A DNA stretch of 64,000 nt from Platycnemis pennipes (GCA_933228895.1 OW121847.1:80393656-80457655); one strand, 5' to 3'. Positions 25,218 to 38,220 are shown, numbered from the stretch's first letter. Notes: generated by a model not told the origin, from the letters alone. Numbers and translations: made by a program.

Positions 25218-27280
25218 TATGTGATAGATAAATGGTGAAACGCCAAAATTATATTTAAGGAAGGTCAAAAGAGGCAGAAAAAGATGGGTGGAGAAAGAAC
25301 TTAGTTTCGACATAATGGCAAGGGCATAGACACGGTAAATCGTCAGTAATCACACACGGTAGTAGGACGAGGATTGGAGTTTTGTATGAAGCTAAGGTAG
25401 ACCAGGAATTAGCTAAGTTGGAGAATAAAATCATGCTAAGAAATGGATCCTCGAATGAAACTGAGTGTTCAGAAAACTTCCATAAGTCAATATAAACTTA
25501 TCTTTAATTGACTTACTACTCATTAAATTTTCGTTTGAATTTAGCTTTTTCCCGCCAAAGAAAAAGATTCGAGTCAAACTCTAACGTAAAATGTTGAAGC
25601 TGTGGGATGAGTATGGGTAAAGCAGTATATACGCATTCACTAATGAAAGTTTTGCGTAAAAGAACTTCGAAGAGGACAACATAATTTATTACCCACAAAT
25701 CTTGGAGCAATCTTTTTCAGACTGCTTTACCGAGATCCAGACAGCCGCGATGCTATGTTTAGTGTTGTTTTAATTCTTGATGTCTCCCTCTCATAGAGTG
25801 AGGCTAATGAGTGTCGCATGGGGGGCGTCGTCCCCCCGCCGTCTGGGGGGCGAAATTTTCTTGTCTCCTCGCTCGCGATCTAGCATTTCACCACCCGCCA
25901 GACTTCCCTCCAAGTCTTGTTTTTCTACTAATCGTCTCCGTTGCTTCTCTCGAAGGGATCAAGGTCAAGAAACACCATGCCGCCAGCAACGACTTCCAAG
26001 AGTGCAAACATGCATAAACATAATCTTCGTTGTTAATGATCGGAAAAAAGCCCTGCGTTTGGTTTGACATTTAGAAGGAATGAGCCGGCTTCTTTTCGGC
26101 CATAGTAGCTCTAACTAGTCGATTTGCGTGTCATTTTCCTCTGATTTGCACCAATCAAAAACTGACCGGTCAGCTCCCCGATATATAATTTTCTATATTG
26201 TTAACTTCTCTAATAAACGACCGTGTGATACCTGCTCTATCATATTCTGTACCAGGCTAATGATATGTATGTCCTCCTCCTGCTCTGGTTTTACTCGCTT
26301 TCGAACATTGACTCTTTCCTTTTTTATCATTCATTTATTTAAATTCCATGTGGAAAATTTTGCCTTGAAAAATATTCTAAATTAATCCGCCCCAGCCACC
26401 ATTTCAATACTTGATAAAATGCATTGAGACCTGCCAAAACACTCTGAGTGTATTTTCACTGAAACTTCAAACATCAACTCTCTGGAGGTTTCCTATATTG
26501 TCGAGAAGCCACCTGACGAATGAGCTCTAAATTAGAGTGCTGATCATCGATATCCATTGCGCGTTGCCACTATTACTTACGCTAAACTCTCCTGTTGCGC
26601 AATGTTAGCAACTAATACTCTTGCCTCTAAGGTAGCGGAACCAGTGGTTTAAAGTGCATCGCAACTCTTTTTGACGGACAGTTGGCGCTCTTCAAAATAC
26701 GATGAAGCGACTAGTTCATACAACCCAAGTGCGTGAGTTATGAAGGTTCACAATCACCCCCAGCCTAGTTTCACGATCATTTCTCGATGGGCTCCCTATT
26801 TATCAACCGATGTGTCTGTCATCGCGATAGAGAGATTTCCGAAAGCAGCTCGGAAAGGAAAGACCATGAAGTTTGAAGAACTAAATGACTAAAATCATTC
26901 TCGTGGGGTTTTGAGGAAAAGTTAGATCCCCGAGGACTGCGTGACCCTGAAAAATTGGTATTTTTTTACATATCTACTATGTGTGAAGGATTACCGCTAC
27001 TCCTTTTTCTTGAGTGTTGGGGCCACGGTCGTATATACGGGCCACGGTTGGGGCTCAGCGGAATCGTGGAATCCTTATGTCAGTGCTCATCAAACGCCTA
27101 TTCGTTAGCGATATTATACAAAAATTATGTTCTATTTTCTTGAATTCCGCTACGATTATATTCTTCGTCTCACATAATATGCTAGGCTTGCTCACGTTTC
27201 GGTGAGGATTTTGGAAATTTCATCGATTCAATCTAAATAAGTTTTCCTTCTTCGCGGGTTTTCATCGACGTGTTATCAAT

Positions 27281-27450
27281 AGTGCAAGGGTGCAAGGTGA
27301 TAATAACAATATAATAATGTTTTATTGGTCAAAAGTATTCCGAAGATACACAGACCTCGTCAGGAAAAAGTTCAATTGTACATAAATATACAAGAAAAAT
27401 TACATACCTGTACAATTACATTTTATGACCTGCATGTTAGAATACAATAT
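27281..27450 (-). repeat. Possible retrotransposon 3' end
   Basis: On the minus strand, CCTGACGAGGTCTGTGTATC is followed by CCAATAAAACATTATTATAT and AT-rich tail sequence. This resembles 3' ends of arthropod non-LTR or Penelope-type elements. No coding part is attached. Confidence 0.3.
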
Positions 27451-28146
27451 CACAAGTGTATATGCGTAAAAAAACTCACCAACAGAACACAATGCATGTA
27501 AGGCTAACCATGAGTGAATCACGCTCTTGAATTTATAGTCAAGCTAGTCATTCTGGCTTAAATGGGTAGATGATTAAATAGCCTGATACCTAAGTTAGGC
27601 AGGGAAGATTGGGTTTTAGTTAATCTGCATTGGTTAAGGGTCAAGAGATTGTTATTTCTTGTGCTGTAGTTGTGAGTTGCATATCTTGTAGGGAAGAGAT
27701 CAAGGTTTTCTTTCACATGTATCAAAACTCTGTACACATACATATATGTATGTGTATACTTATACATACATACTATAAACAGTTAAAACAAGCAGATACC
27801 TACCTACCTACTACTTGGCGGGTGGTGGTTCGTCACCGCCTCTCGAATGCTCTTTCAGCTCTCTTCATACGGGAATATGACGGTAAAATAGGAAAGTATT
27901 TTAGAATAATAGGACTAGTCAGAGTTACTGTACATATTTGGAAATAAATGGGATTGTAATGAAACCTGAGACGCCAGAGATTAGTGGTACTGCGTCACTC
28001 GTGAAAACAGGAAAGCCAGTGTTCATCATTCCTTAATGGTATAGGTATTTAAAATTTCTTACACAATTTATCACTGGAATCTACGTAACTCTAGGAGATT
28101 TTAATTTGTCGTATACCGAAATGGGAATATTTTTATTAGTTTTATA

Positions 28147-28304
28147 CAGGGGCGGATCCAGAGGTGTGGTCGGTAGCCCCCAAGCAATGATTTCAATAAT
28201 ACATGTCGGGAGACTGTCTTTTCGTTGGAGGGGTTGGGGTAAGGAGAACAAGACTGATGAACGCCCTTCCTCCCCCCCATATCTGACGTCTGGGTCCGCC
28301 CCTG
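28147..28304. mobile_element. hAT-type MITE (158 bp)
   Basis: Starts CAGGGGCGGATCCAGA and ends TCTGGGTCCGCCCCTG, imperfect inverted repeats with the hAT terminus CAGGGG. The exact 8-bp duplication GTTTTATA flanks it at 28139-28146 and 28305-28312. Too short to encode a transposase. Confidence 0.93.
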
Positions 28305-29308
28305 GTTTTATACCAGCATATTTCGATGGATACACTGTTTTTTCGAATCACCATAGTTCTTGCCTCTCTCCATCTCTTCTACAGAGCCCATTCTCTTTAT
28401 CGATTCCCTAGCTTTTCTACTTTTCACGGGTTGGTTGATTATGGGTATCCGCCAAAGGGTAAATTATGATACAAGCTCTCTTCGGCGTTAATCTCGGGTG
28501 GTTTTAGACATTTCACCACTTGGCAACAAACAGTAAACGTACCCTCTTCTTATTCAATTATCCAGTCTCCGCTTTCACCCTGTGAGTCGTAATATCATGG
28601 ATGGAAGTATGGTAATATCACGTCCGACACCCATCCGGCTATCGTGGAAAGGGGAGTGCCCCGGAAAGTGGGTAAAACAAGGACACGGTAGGAGGCGTCT
28701 TGGGAGCCTGCCTGTGGGAGGAGTGGTGGATACGTGGATACTCCCTTTTCACAACATCCGGAGGAGTCATCCTGAAATCGCCATTCACGCAACATGCATA
28801 TCCTGATTTCGCGTATTGTTTCGCACCGATTAATCGAATTCAATACCATACAAATGATACAAACGTAAACATCATAAAAACATTGTAAACATCGCATTCG
28901 ATATATCGCAATGGTGCACCATGGACTGCATGCAGGAATGTGTTCGTGGATAGGTATGTAGTGCTGATTTCAATGTTATCAGCAGCATTAATGCATAGCA
29001 GTTTCCTCCTCTATGTGCTGACAGTACCTACCTTCTTTAATTTTTTGAAGGTCGTCATCGTTGCAGGGGAAAAATCAGGATTTGGAAAATGACAACACCG
29101 AGATGAAGCTACCGAGTAACTTAATCTCGGTAACTGATGTGAAATAGCAGTACAACTACTTTTCCGACCATGACTTTTCCTAATATGTAGCCACGGTCAC
29201 TTTATATTATTATTAAGCGATAGTGTATATAGGCACTATATCGGCACAATAGCGATGAGGCATCTCAATCGGAATCATGGGAATGTTAATGTTACACGTA
29301 CTAGTTAA

Positions 29309-29390
29309 CCAGTGTTGGTGAAACCGGCCACAGTCAGAAGTTAAGTGGCCCAGACTAAGGTCAGAGTTTCGATTCTCGCTCTAGGAGATT
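29309..29390 (+). repeat. Possible tRNA-derived SINE head
   Basis: GTGTTGGTGAAACCGGCC then CAGAGTTTCGATTCTCGCTC resemble A and B boxes. The body is unclear. Confidence 0.35.
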
Positions 29391-29865
29391 AATTTATCTA
29401 GCCAGGAGACTAATTCATCTAGCTGAGAAACGAAGTAAATATTGAGTGAATTATGAAATAATAAGGATTAAATGGCCCGTTAATGTAATATAATTAAACG
29501 ACTGTGCTTCATTGGTGTGGTCATGTTGAGAGAAAGGGTAAGGTTTAACCAATAAAGAGGCATTTCTTCGACTATTTTTCCTGCCTGAAATAGCATGAAG
29601 AATGTGCCTCTCAAGGATAGGTACCTCATGTGGGTCGTCACATAGTGATCATGCCGAAATTCAGTGCTATATAGCATATGTGAGAATAAAGCTGACTTAT
29701 ACCATTTCCAAACGTGAGGGAAATTCACATGCCGAGTGAGGGAGTATTTGCCTGCCCGGTGCCACCTGTGATTTGCCATGGCTTTATAAATATTTCTATA
29801 TGAGGAATGTAGGGAGCAGCATTAGAAGAGGCACAACTCCAAAATGACCCCAGAACCTTTCAAGG

Positions 29866-29917
29866 CAGGGCCAACAAGGTGCTTTAAAGTATACTTTAAA
29901 GCACCTTGTTGGCCCTG
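29866..29917. repeat. 52-bp perfect palindrome
   Basis: 26-bp arms meet at AGTATACT with no loop. The arm reads CAGGGCCAACAAGGTGCTTT inwards. Similarity outside the perfect part (AAGG, CCAGG) suggests a slightly longer foldback. Confidence 0.95.
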
Positions 29918-30889
29918 GCCAGGTATACCTAGCTAAAATGGACAAATGTCCTTGGAGCTTCTCAGCATAAAATCCTGCTAATGACTGAGCATTGGAGCTT
30001 GAAAGCTACACTAATGGGTATGCTCAGAGCTCCACTGTGTGCAGTAATTAATTAAAATTATTTTTACCTTTGTCAAATTTCATCAAGAGGGTAGGAAGAG
30101 AGAAAATTTAGAGAGTTGAAATTTTTGCAAATTTCATCAGTTCTGGGGACTCAATGGAAATGAGCCATCTCATATTTTCACTGATCAGGATAGGCAGTGA
30201 CTGGATTTTACTGTGCCGAACACACTTGCTTGACAATCATTTCAATTGTTTTGGAAATGGTATGTTGCAAGCCATTGATTGGCCCTGGATTCACTGCAGG
30301 TTGAGTAGTCAAGCTTTTGACTTGGTCTAGGCCAAACCAAAGTGGTAACTGAGGGTTAAGTTCACCAGGCACAAAGCCTCACAGCATGTGATATTCACTG
30401 TTCAGGGCTGAGGGGAAAAATTCTTTCCTTGTGCCACTTCTAGTTTTCCGGGAAGATGAGCCCATAAACTCATTCAGTTGGGGGTTAGCTGGACATGTAT
30501 GAAGAAAACAGTTCTACTGTATTTAAACTGTGGCCTCTAGTTGATAGCCTAAGCCTCAATCCACTGAGCTTCTTCAACATTTACAAATAATTGATCCATA
30601 GAACTTTCAAAGTATGAATGGTACGAAAAATTCTTTTGTTCCAGGCCACAAAAACCTGTTAATATCTTGTACATGCTTACCCAAGTTCAGTCTGAAGTTG
30701 TTAAAATTATGCTTTTAATTTTAAGAAAGTCTATGCATCATACATTTTTTTCTGAAAAGTAAGGTATAAAATGGCTTTGTAAGTCATCCATTATTTTCAG
30801 TGTAACTATTTCCTGAGCTAAAAAGAAATTCTTATTATTTATTTTTGAAAAAAATCATTTTATGGTGACTGCATTAATATTTCATTTAG

Positions 30890-31119
30890 TTATTGAGCCA
30901 ATCACCGTTACCGAAGATCCTGAAGAGTTTGTGAAAGTTTTGGAGCAGCTTGAAATCCACGATGGAGATGATTGTCCAGAAATGTCTGTTACTGGGATTC
31001 TTGAAGGTCTTCTGAAAGCTCATCCCAATTCATTTCTTTATGTATTTACTGATGCTCCTTCCAAAGATTATCATTCCTACAATGATACGCTTGAAGCTGT
31101 TCAAAGAAAGCATTCACAG
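30890..31119 (+). CDS. Hmcn: Hemicentin visible exon 2: vWA, middle
   Basis: Completes a phase-1 codon, then reads IEPITVTEDPEEFVKVLEQL, GGDCPEMS-type loop (DGDDCPEMSVTGILEGLLKA) and SFLYVFTDAPSKDYHSYN. These are the conserved central strands and helices of the hemicentin vWA, including the FTDA-SKDY metal-site loop. The donor after CACAG leaves phase 0. Confidence 0.93.
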
Positions 31120-31474
31120 GTTAGTCTTAAGTTCCTATTTTCTCATATAGTTTTATAATTTCTGTTGTTGCAAAGATGCTGTTATTCATTTGCTGAATGG
31201 TTGATTCTGAACGGAAATATATTTTGTCTTGTCGATTCCTCATGCGTATCATTATTTTCAACTCAACTTTGGTTGTGTTGTTACTAGCTGTAGATCAATA
31301 AGTATTAAATTACTGTCCATCCTGTTCCATCTTGTTTGGCTACTTCCCTATGGCCAATGGTAACCATGTAATAGCATCATGCTTAAGAGATAAATCAGAC
31401 TCGAATTTTTTTATTTGCAATCTCGTTATTACGTTTCATGACCAATATTTTAACGGTAACTTTTGTTTCTGCAG

Positions 31475-31603
31475 GTCAGTTTTTTTCTCAGCGGTTTATG
31501 CATTGGAAAAGAAATTCCAGATGAAGCTTACAAAGTTTATGACAAAATTGCCATGGCAAGTGGAGGCCAGGTTTTTAGTATGACTAAAGGTGACATAAAA
31601 GAT
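31475..31603 (+). CDS. Hmcn: Hemicentin visible exon 3: vWA, end
   Basis: 43 codons between tctgcag and GTAAGT: VSFFLSGLCIGKEIPDEAYK, then YDKIAMASGGQVFSMTKGDI. This is the last strand and helix of the vWA fold, where hemicentins have the same VFFLLTG..SSGQVF layout. Phase 0 on both sides. Confidence 0.92.
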
Positions 31604-31810
31604 GTAAGTGTTAAAATATTATTTTGAGCATACTTAATAAAATTGTGAGAAAGCAGAAACTAATTAATGATGGTATTAACAAAGTCCAATATATATAGTC
31701 TTTGGTAGCCATTCACTGGCTTTGCATGACATTGAAGTTCTTTAAATAAACACCGTTAAGTTAAAAATGGATGTTCAAAGCTAATACAGCTGACTTGTAT
31801 TTTTTATTAG

Positions 31811-32255
31811 GCTTTGGATTTTCTTCAAAGTACACTTCGAGCTCAAAGTGCAACAGTTTATTCTTTGAATCGGCCTGAGCCATTGATTGAAAAGCCTCAT
31901 TCTGAAAACTTCAATATCACTGTCGAAAAAGAGCTAGAGCAGCTGACAGTCATATTAACTGGAAACCAGCCCACCATTGATGTCAAGAATCCATCTGGTG
32001 AATCACACAAAGATGTGAAGACCATCCTAGATCTTCCAAATGCAGTAGTTGTCAATGTTGATGATCCAAAACCAGCTGGCACATGGAATGTCAACATCAC
32101 AATTCAGCCCAAGGAACCAGGTTCAAAGTCTAAGACAATACCAGATGGCTTTACATTGGTGGCTAGAGGAACAGGTAGTGCCTACCAAATAAAACATGGA
32201 TTCTCTGTCCAGCCTGCAGCAGATTTGAAAGAAACAGCTAAACGCCCTCTTGAAG
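31811..32255 (+). CDS. Hmcn: Hemicentin visible exon 4: post-vWA beta-sandwich domain
   Basis: Reads ALDFLQSTLRAQSATVYSLN, then FNITVEKELEQLTVILTGNQ, PNAVVVNVDDPKPAGTWNVN and IPDGFTLVARGTGSAYQIKHG. This is the conserved segment following the vWA in hemicentins and vWA7-like proteins, a beta-sandwich with the P-GTW strand. N-linked sites (NIT) are visible. The donor GAAG|GTAAAA leaves phase 1. Confidence 0.92.
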
Positions 32256-32578
32256 GTAAAATGAAATGTAGTACACTTTATGTAAAAAGGAGGTGTAAAG
32301 TTTTATCATTGGATAAAATGTCTTCCTAAGTTATACATTTTTTCACATATTTGACAGTGGCTTTGAAATATGAGTTAAATAGTCTTAATCCACCATTACA
32401 AAATTCCATATTGAATTTTTTAAGGGTAGGTATAATTTATATCTCCTGAATTATAATATAATCGAGTAATATTCCTTATATATCTAAATTTTCATATTGT
32501 AAATCAATATTTTTGTATGGTGTACATACTGTACTTGATTCGTAGTGGTTACTGTGATTGGCATTTGATTTTTTTCAG

Positions 32579-32808
32579 GTACTGAAAACTACTTGACTCT
32601 TGAAATTCACCCTCATGACAAAGCTTCAGGAAGTACTGATTGGCTGAAGAAATATAAATGGAAATCTGTTGACTTCTTAAAGATGGATGGTGGGATAATT
32701 TGGTCATTACCCTTGAAACAAATTTCTAGAAAAGAAGAGGAAGACCCTCAAGTGTTAAAATTTACTCTTGGACCATTTTCTCCCCCGAATGAACTTTTCA
32801 TACTGTCT
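32579..32808 (+). CDS. Hmcn: Hemicentin visible exon 5: second beta-rich segment
   Basis: Opens with the split glycine codon of EG|TENYLTLEIHPHD and ends NELFILS before GTAAGT. It corresponds to the low-conservation linker/beta region before the Ig array. Phase 1 in, phase 0 out. Confidence 0.85.
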
Positions 32809-32977
32809 GTAAGTTATGGTGAACTTTTTTAGTAAATTTCGAGTCAATTATTACTTTCTATTCTGGAGATTAATGCTATTATTGACAATTACCCATTGAT
32901 GATTGAGGAATGTATGGTTAAATTTGTCCTCTCATTTATTTCCTATTAGGTAATTAATAAATCTATGTTAGGGTATA

Positions 32978-33149
32978 CAGTCAGGCCCATTTATAACGAA
33001 GTTGAGGGGGTTGAATATTTACTTCATAATAACCGAACTTCTTCATTTGTGGACCAGTTTTTCCCAGCCTCTCTTTTATGGGGAATAGCCTTCACTTTGT
33101 TATAACCAGGACTTTGTTATAATGGTTTTGGTATAAGTGGGCTTGACTG
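32978..33149. mobile_element. Tigger-like MITE (172 bp)
   Basis: Starts CAGTCAGGCCCATTTATAAC and ends GGTATAAGTGGGCTTGACTG, inverted repeats of about 18 bp with few mismatches, flanked by TA on both sides (32976-32977, 33150-33151). Non-coding. Confidence 0.85.
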
Positions 33150-33839
33150 TATATTTTGTGAAGAAAACTGAAAGTTTGTTGAAAATTGGTTAAAACCATA
33201 CTTACCTTGCTAGCATATTTCATGGAAGGGAAAATTCTAAGCAAGAGACTAAGAGGGCTACCAAGAATGTCCAGTTTAAAAGAATTAATAATTTATGACA
33301 ATTCCTCATGGCTTTAAAAACTTGAATTTCCCTTCTGGTGAAAACTGTTATTCTGTTGTGTCACGATCATGACTAAGCAGGGACTTGAATCTTCACTTGG
33401 TCTTTGGCATGTGCTTAGACCCCTCATTGTAGCATCATGCTTCTTACTGCTGGAGGAGTTGGGGCATCGTGGAAGGCCTTATTGGTTTAGAGTGGTAGAA
33501 TTGTTCACTGAGCAGATGAGTTCTTAAATCTTGATGAAGTGTTGCAAGAAAAATTGCAGATCTCTAACCATGGCAGCAATTCGTTACCCCAAAGGAAAAA
33601 ACAATTTTTCAAAACTCAGGGAAAGTTTTTCAAAGTGGCTGTGAGTGTACAATATCAAAAATTGCTGATACCTTGAGGCAGGGCTCAATTGTAGATCATG
33701 TTGATTAAGGAATAATTATAGTTTTTCAATTCCCTGTGTATATATTAGTATCTTATTTTCTTTAGAAGCAACCTTCTTTATGATGCAGGTATTTACTAAT
33801 ATGCATATTTTTTGTCATCCATTGCTTATTACTTCCTAG

Positions 33840-33912
33840 TTCAATGGAATTGATGGAGATGGCAATCCAGTGACCAGAATATCATCCAATGCCATAAGTC
33901 CTCAACCTGCAG
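33840..33912 (+). CDS. Hmcn: Hemicentin visible exon 6: short linker exon
   Basis: 24 codons and one base: FNGIDGDGNPVTRISSNAIS PQPA. The segment FNGID-G--V-RIS is the conserved linker leading into the first Ig domain of hemicentins. The acceptor is ttcctag and the donor GCAG|GTAAGA, phase 1. Confidence 0.88.
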
Positions 33913-34104
33913 GTAAGATTTTGCCGTCAGAAATCAAATATTATCTTTATTTAAACAATGAACCATTCTTTGTGTTACTTTTGTAGTAGTTTGGTTCCAT
34001 TCTTACTTTGAAATCATTAAGCAGTTTCCAATCACATAGTAGCTCATTAACAAAGCAAAGCAGTGAAAAAGGCAGTTGAAAGAATAATAAATTTGTGTCT
34101 AGAT

Positions 34105-34518
34105 CAGGGGTTCCCAACCTTTTAGCAACTGTGTACCACTTGAAATTTTTAGAAATGTTGGTGTACGAACAATCCTATATTTTTTAGAAGCATATATTTA
34201 CTGTCAGAAAAGTGCCCAATGGGTTGTTTTATTGTAATTAAATTACTGAGAAAACTTAATATTTAATTATTACAACACCTGTATTTCGGTGTTTTCAACC
34301 CTATATCATGACAACAATAAATATATACACAGATTTTTAAAAAAAATTTCTTGCTAATTTTTAATTTAAAAATATATAGAGATGCCAGCATCCAGCAGAT
34401 GGGCAGCAGAGTAAAGCATGTGTGCTCACGCACACAGAGGCCCTTACTAGCCTATCGCTTGTATCACCTATGCGTACCACCTGAAACGTTCCCGCATACC
34501 ACCGGTTGGGAACCCCTG
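34105..34518. mobile_element. hAT-type MITE (414 bp)
   Basis: Starts CAGGGGTTCCCAACC and ends GGTTGGGAACCCCTG (perfect 15-bp inverted repeats), flanked by the exact 8-bp duplication GTCTAGAT (34097-34104, 34519-34526). No ORF. Confidence 0.95.
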
Positions 34519-34577
34519 GTCTAGATGATTGATGTGTTTTGCCTTCAATATTTAATTGTATGAATTTTCCATTTCAG

Positions 34578-34722
34578 TTCCTCCACTTGTTACAATGATA
34601 CCCCAGCTAAATGGGATATCAGGTAAAAATCTCTCACTGCATTGCCATGTTGAAAGTTTATTGCCATTTACATTAGAATGGCATAAAGATGGAAATATTT
34701 ATGAGGGAAATTTGAGCTTTAA
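34578..34722 (+). CDS. Hmcn: Hemicentin visible exon 7: Ig domain 1, first half
   Basis: PPLVTMIPQLNGISGKNLSL, HCHVESLLPFTLEWHKDG: the B-strand Cys and C-strand Trp of an I-set Ig domain. The donor TTTAA|GTAAGT leaves phase 2. Confidence 0.92.
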
Positions 34723-35734
34723 GTAAGTATCATTGCTGTCACTATGATATAGCTTATACATTTTGTGACTATGCTTTTAAGACCTCATTTATTCCCCTGA
34801 GCATAGCTTATTGTTAGTCTCTTATATGCATGATAATTCTTGGCCCCCTTATAGTACCCCTCGATTCTACCAAAATTAATGGCATGCAGTTTGTTGCATA
34901 TGTGTCTTATAATTCTTAGACAGCCTTTTGATAAAATGAATATTGGCTGTTATCTTGTAAAAGACTCATTCATTTTCAATGTGGCCACATTAAATAAATT
35001 ACATGCAGACATTAAGCTTTTAAATTGAAATTTTGCTGTTCAATTGGAATTTGCTTTGTTCAATGAGGAGAAATGAAAGCTGGCTGTTATGTAGTTAAGG
35101 CGATGCGTTTTTTTAATGTATTTTGTGTTTTACTGGTGGCAATTCATGAGGCAACATTTTCCTTCAGAGAGTGATTATAAAGTGATGTTGAATAAACTAG
35201 TATTATTTAACCTATTAAGCATGGCTTTAAATGAAGGCATTTAATCCCTCGGGGTATTCATCATCCCATGCCTCAAGCGTGTGCAGTGCACCATTTGCAT
35301 CCAGATTTTTCATTGGGAATTCTTACCAATCACGCTCTAATATATGTATTTCCTGTGAGTAAATGTACTTGGAATCATTCTTACTGAAAAGGACAAAAGT
35401 TTGGTACAAAAAACTATTCAACCATTTAGTAAATACATATGTCTTGAATTCTTACATTCTATACTGCAAGGCTGGCAATAAGAAAGATCATATGTCATTC
35501 AGAATAAACTTACCCAGCCGGCACAAAGCATCTAATATCCCCTTCGCAGATGTATGCCATCCGTATGCCAACGGTAGGCGCGAATACTTTCATCAGGATG
35601 CCATCCGTATGTCCAACCCCTGCCGAGGGGATGCGAAAGGGTGATACCACCGCGTTTAGAGAGATGCGAAGAGGATACTCGTTCCTCGAATACTATTGGT
35701 TGTAGGTGCTGCCACCTGCCACGAGAATTACCAG

Positions 35735-35850
35735 TGGGTGCATCCAGGGGGAGTAGCGCTCACTGAGCGATTGAGCGGTAGCGAACTTTCCGCTATATCT
35801 CAGCTGCTGCATCCCCCTGGATGGTGAGCGCTACGGTGGGAATTTGAATC
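35735..35850. repeat. Inner inverted repeat, left arm
   Basis: GTGGGTGCATCCAGGGGGAG followed by TAGCGCTCACTGAGCG, then an inverted copy of the core (CCCCCTGGATG) about 80 bp further on. It matches the right arm at 40100-40230 in reverse orientation. Confidence 0.8.
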
Positions 35851-37599
35851 TTCCTCTAGTGGCGAGAGAGTTCGTTCTTCGAGACTTAAAATGAAAATTA
35901 CGAATTAAAGCAAGGTTGTTGGCATTCGGAGGAACTTCCGTTTAAATTACTTCGACATAATAATAGTAATTACGCAATTTTATAAACGAAATAAGATATA
36001 ACGACAGTAAGCATAGGACAACAACAACAAATACAGCCAAGATGGCGTCGCTTTCAATTTGATCGAAGGGGATAATTAATATTATTCTTCTGCGTATTGA
36101 GCTTTTTTGAGTATGTAGTTAATATTTTGTTCGAACATCACATAAGACACACTTTTGGTTGCTTTCAGGCTATACTTTCCAAATTTAGACGCATATAAAA
36201 ATACAAATCGACGGAGCGTACTCCGTGGAATGTCAGTAGCCAGGCAAATTGTCCGATTGAAATAGAATTGTTTTCATTCGGTAAAGGTAAGGGTGAAAAT
36301 CGACGTTGAACGCATTTAGCCCCGATTTCATAATTTTCTTCTCTAACATTTTCTCGGTATGAGAGAAGTCACTGACAATTAATTATACTGTCACTCATGC
36401 TCACCCAGCAATTGCTAACCGACCGATGTGCTTTACAAAATCTAAACTCTCGGCTACTTCGACGTTATTTTAGTATGAACACGAAAGTTATCGCATGATT
36501 CATCTCAACAATCTGACAACTCGAAAGTAAATTTTGAAAAGTCCAATTAATTCTGGGCCATTTCTAAAATAAAAATGGGATAGTAAAACTTTATAGTTGT
36601 CATAGTCTAGGGGTACTTCAGTGCTCAAAGGGCTAAGGTTATATAGCATCATATAAACTAAGATCATGATTGTAAGACCTTGAGAAGCATTATTATGGAG
36701 CAATCAGGATCCACTAATGTGGTTAACTTTCTTAAGAAAGTAGGAATTCCTATCTTTGAGTTTTTGCTCAGATGATATAAGACTTCCTTTCTTCACTGCA
36801 GCATTTAACGCATGCATTTCATGAACTACCTTCAGTTTCACAATGCAGATGAGCATACATTTTTTTGTAATATGCATGGTTGTCTTGATTATAACCATGG
36901 TTATACCATAACCATAACAAGTGCACTTAAGGCATTTAAATATATCACTTAATACCTACCTTGTTCATAGTTTGAAGTGAGTATTTCTATCTAACATACC
37001 TATGTCTCTTCAGCATATACTTAGCTTTTCAACCATTCTTTTTAATACTGTTAACAGCGTTGCCTTTCGCCTTTAATTCTATTTATCTCATCAACATTTA
37101 AAGATGGCCCTGTTTTGAATCTTTCCTTTTCACATTCCATTAGTTCTCTTTATATGCTTTTTATATTTCATCCTTATTAAATATACCACATACTTACTTT
37201 CTTTCATAGTCCTTTTTTATGCTTTTGGTGGTGAGAGTATGCACCCATGTGTGCACACAGGCTTCTTTGTTTTCACCCATGCCCTTGCTTTCTGTTCTAT
37301 ACATGACCTACCCACTCTCCCATTCCACAGAAAAAGAACTAGAAATTATGTCAAAAGGCATTCCTCATGACACAATTTAATGTTTTTTCAGACTGCTATT
37401 TTGGGTCTCAACTTATACCTCTTCCATCTTTCAGAAACAATCTTGTTATGAAACTATCCTCTGCAGTGGATGGTAGAGGCCAAGACTTTGTGGAATTCCA
37501 TAATATATTATTCCATGTACATGTACCTGATGATGCTTCAGTGAAGTGAAACATGTCGGAATAAATCTCTTTACCCTGTGGAACGCTAAAGTTTTTACT

Positions 37600-38220
37600 T
37601 CTCATCCTAAACTATTCTCTCTCCACCCACATCTCCTCCTTCTCAGGAATTATAATTGATTTCCCCATTCCAACGAAATGAGATGGCTGATGAGCTGGCA
37701 AAGGCTCAATCCAGCCCCAGTCCAATTGCGGAACAATACCAAGTTTTAGACAGGCAAAACTACATATAGGAGAACCTAGGCCTGGCCTTGCCAAAAGACT
37801 TCTGTCACTAAACAGCTGTCAAACTGTCACTAAACCCCTAGGGGTCAATTACGAACGGTAGTGGGACTCCTTACAGGGCACTACCAAGTGATTTGAGGCA
37901 CCTACACCTCCTGGGAATCGTAGATACACCCAGATGTAGGTGGTGCGAAGAAGTGGATGAATCCACATCCCACATACTATATATATATAGTATGTGGGAT
38001 GTGGACATACTATATAGTACACATATGTGTGTTCCCCGCTGTGATGAGGACTCAGAATATATTCTATACCTATATAGGTACCTGGAGTGGAGATCCCCAT
38101 AGGGGACTTATTGGCCTTCAGCAAGGTGACTGGCCTTTATGGGTGATTTCTCTAGAAGGGTGGTTGGCACAATGGACCTATATGGGTCTAAGTCCCTCAC
38201 GACCTCCTTTGTGAGGAACT
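37600..38220 (+). pseudogene. LINE fragment with RNase H end and zinc-knuckle-like tail
   Basis: Broken + frames give NEMADELAKAQSS (the GNE-AD-LAK motif of a retroelement RNase H), LLTGHYQV, HLHLLGIVDTPRCRWCEEVD and ESTSHIL, the C-x2-C..H tail typical of R1/Jockey/I-type ORF2 proteins, then untranslated sequence (TTGGCACAATGGACCTA). This is a different LINE group from the fragments at 4.4, 18.2 and 55.7 kb. It is disrupted by the palindrome at 37962-38005. Confidence 0.7.
37962..38005. repeat. 44-bp perfect palindrome
   Basis: 22-bp arms, TCCACATCCCACATACTATA inwards, centred on a TA run. It falls in the LINE tail and duplicates part of its coding strand in reverse, as a template-switch would. 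Confidence 0.93.

Larger units (their letters stand above)
15262..30889 (+). other. Hemicentin intron (15.6 kb) with several transposons
   Basis: Bounded by donor GTGAGT at 15262 and an acceptor ending ttcatttag at 30889, joining vWA halves in phase 1. It holds the LINE tail, SINEs, P-like remnant, pogo-like element, hAT MITE and palindrome listed separately. The rest (for example 15300-16250, 16640-18000, 25220-27280, 28310-29300, 29920-30880) is AT-rich with no gene I recognise. Confidence 0.7.

Noticed and set aside
25777..26070. Overlapping + and - open frames of 60-96 codons
   Set aside because: No recognisable product, and three frames are open at once in a C-rich patch.
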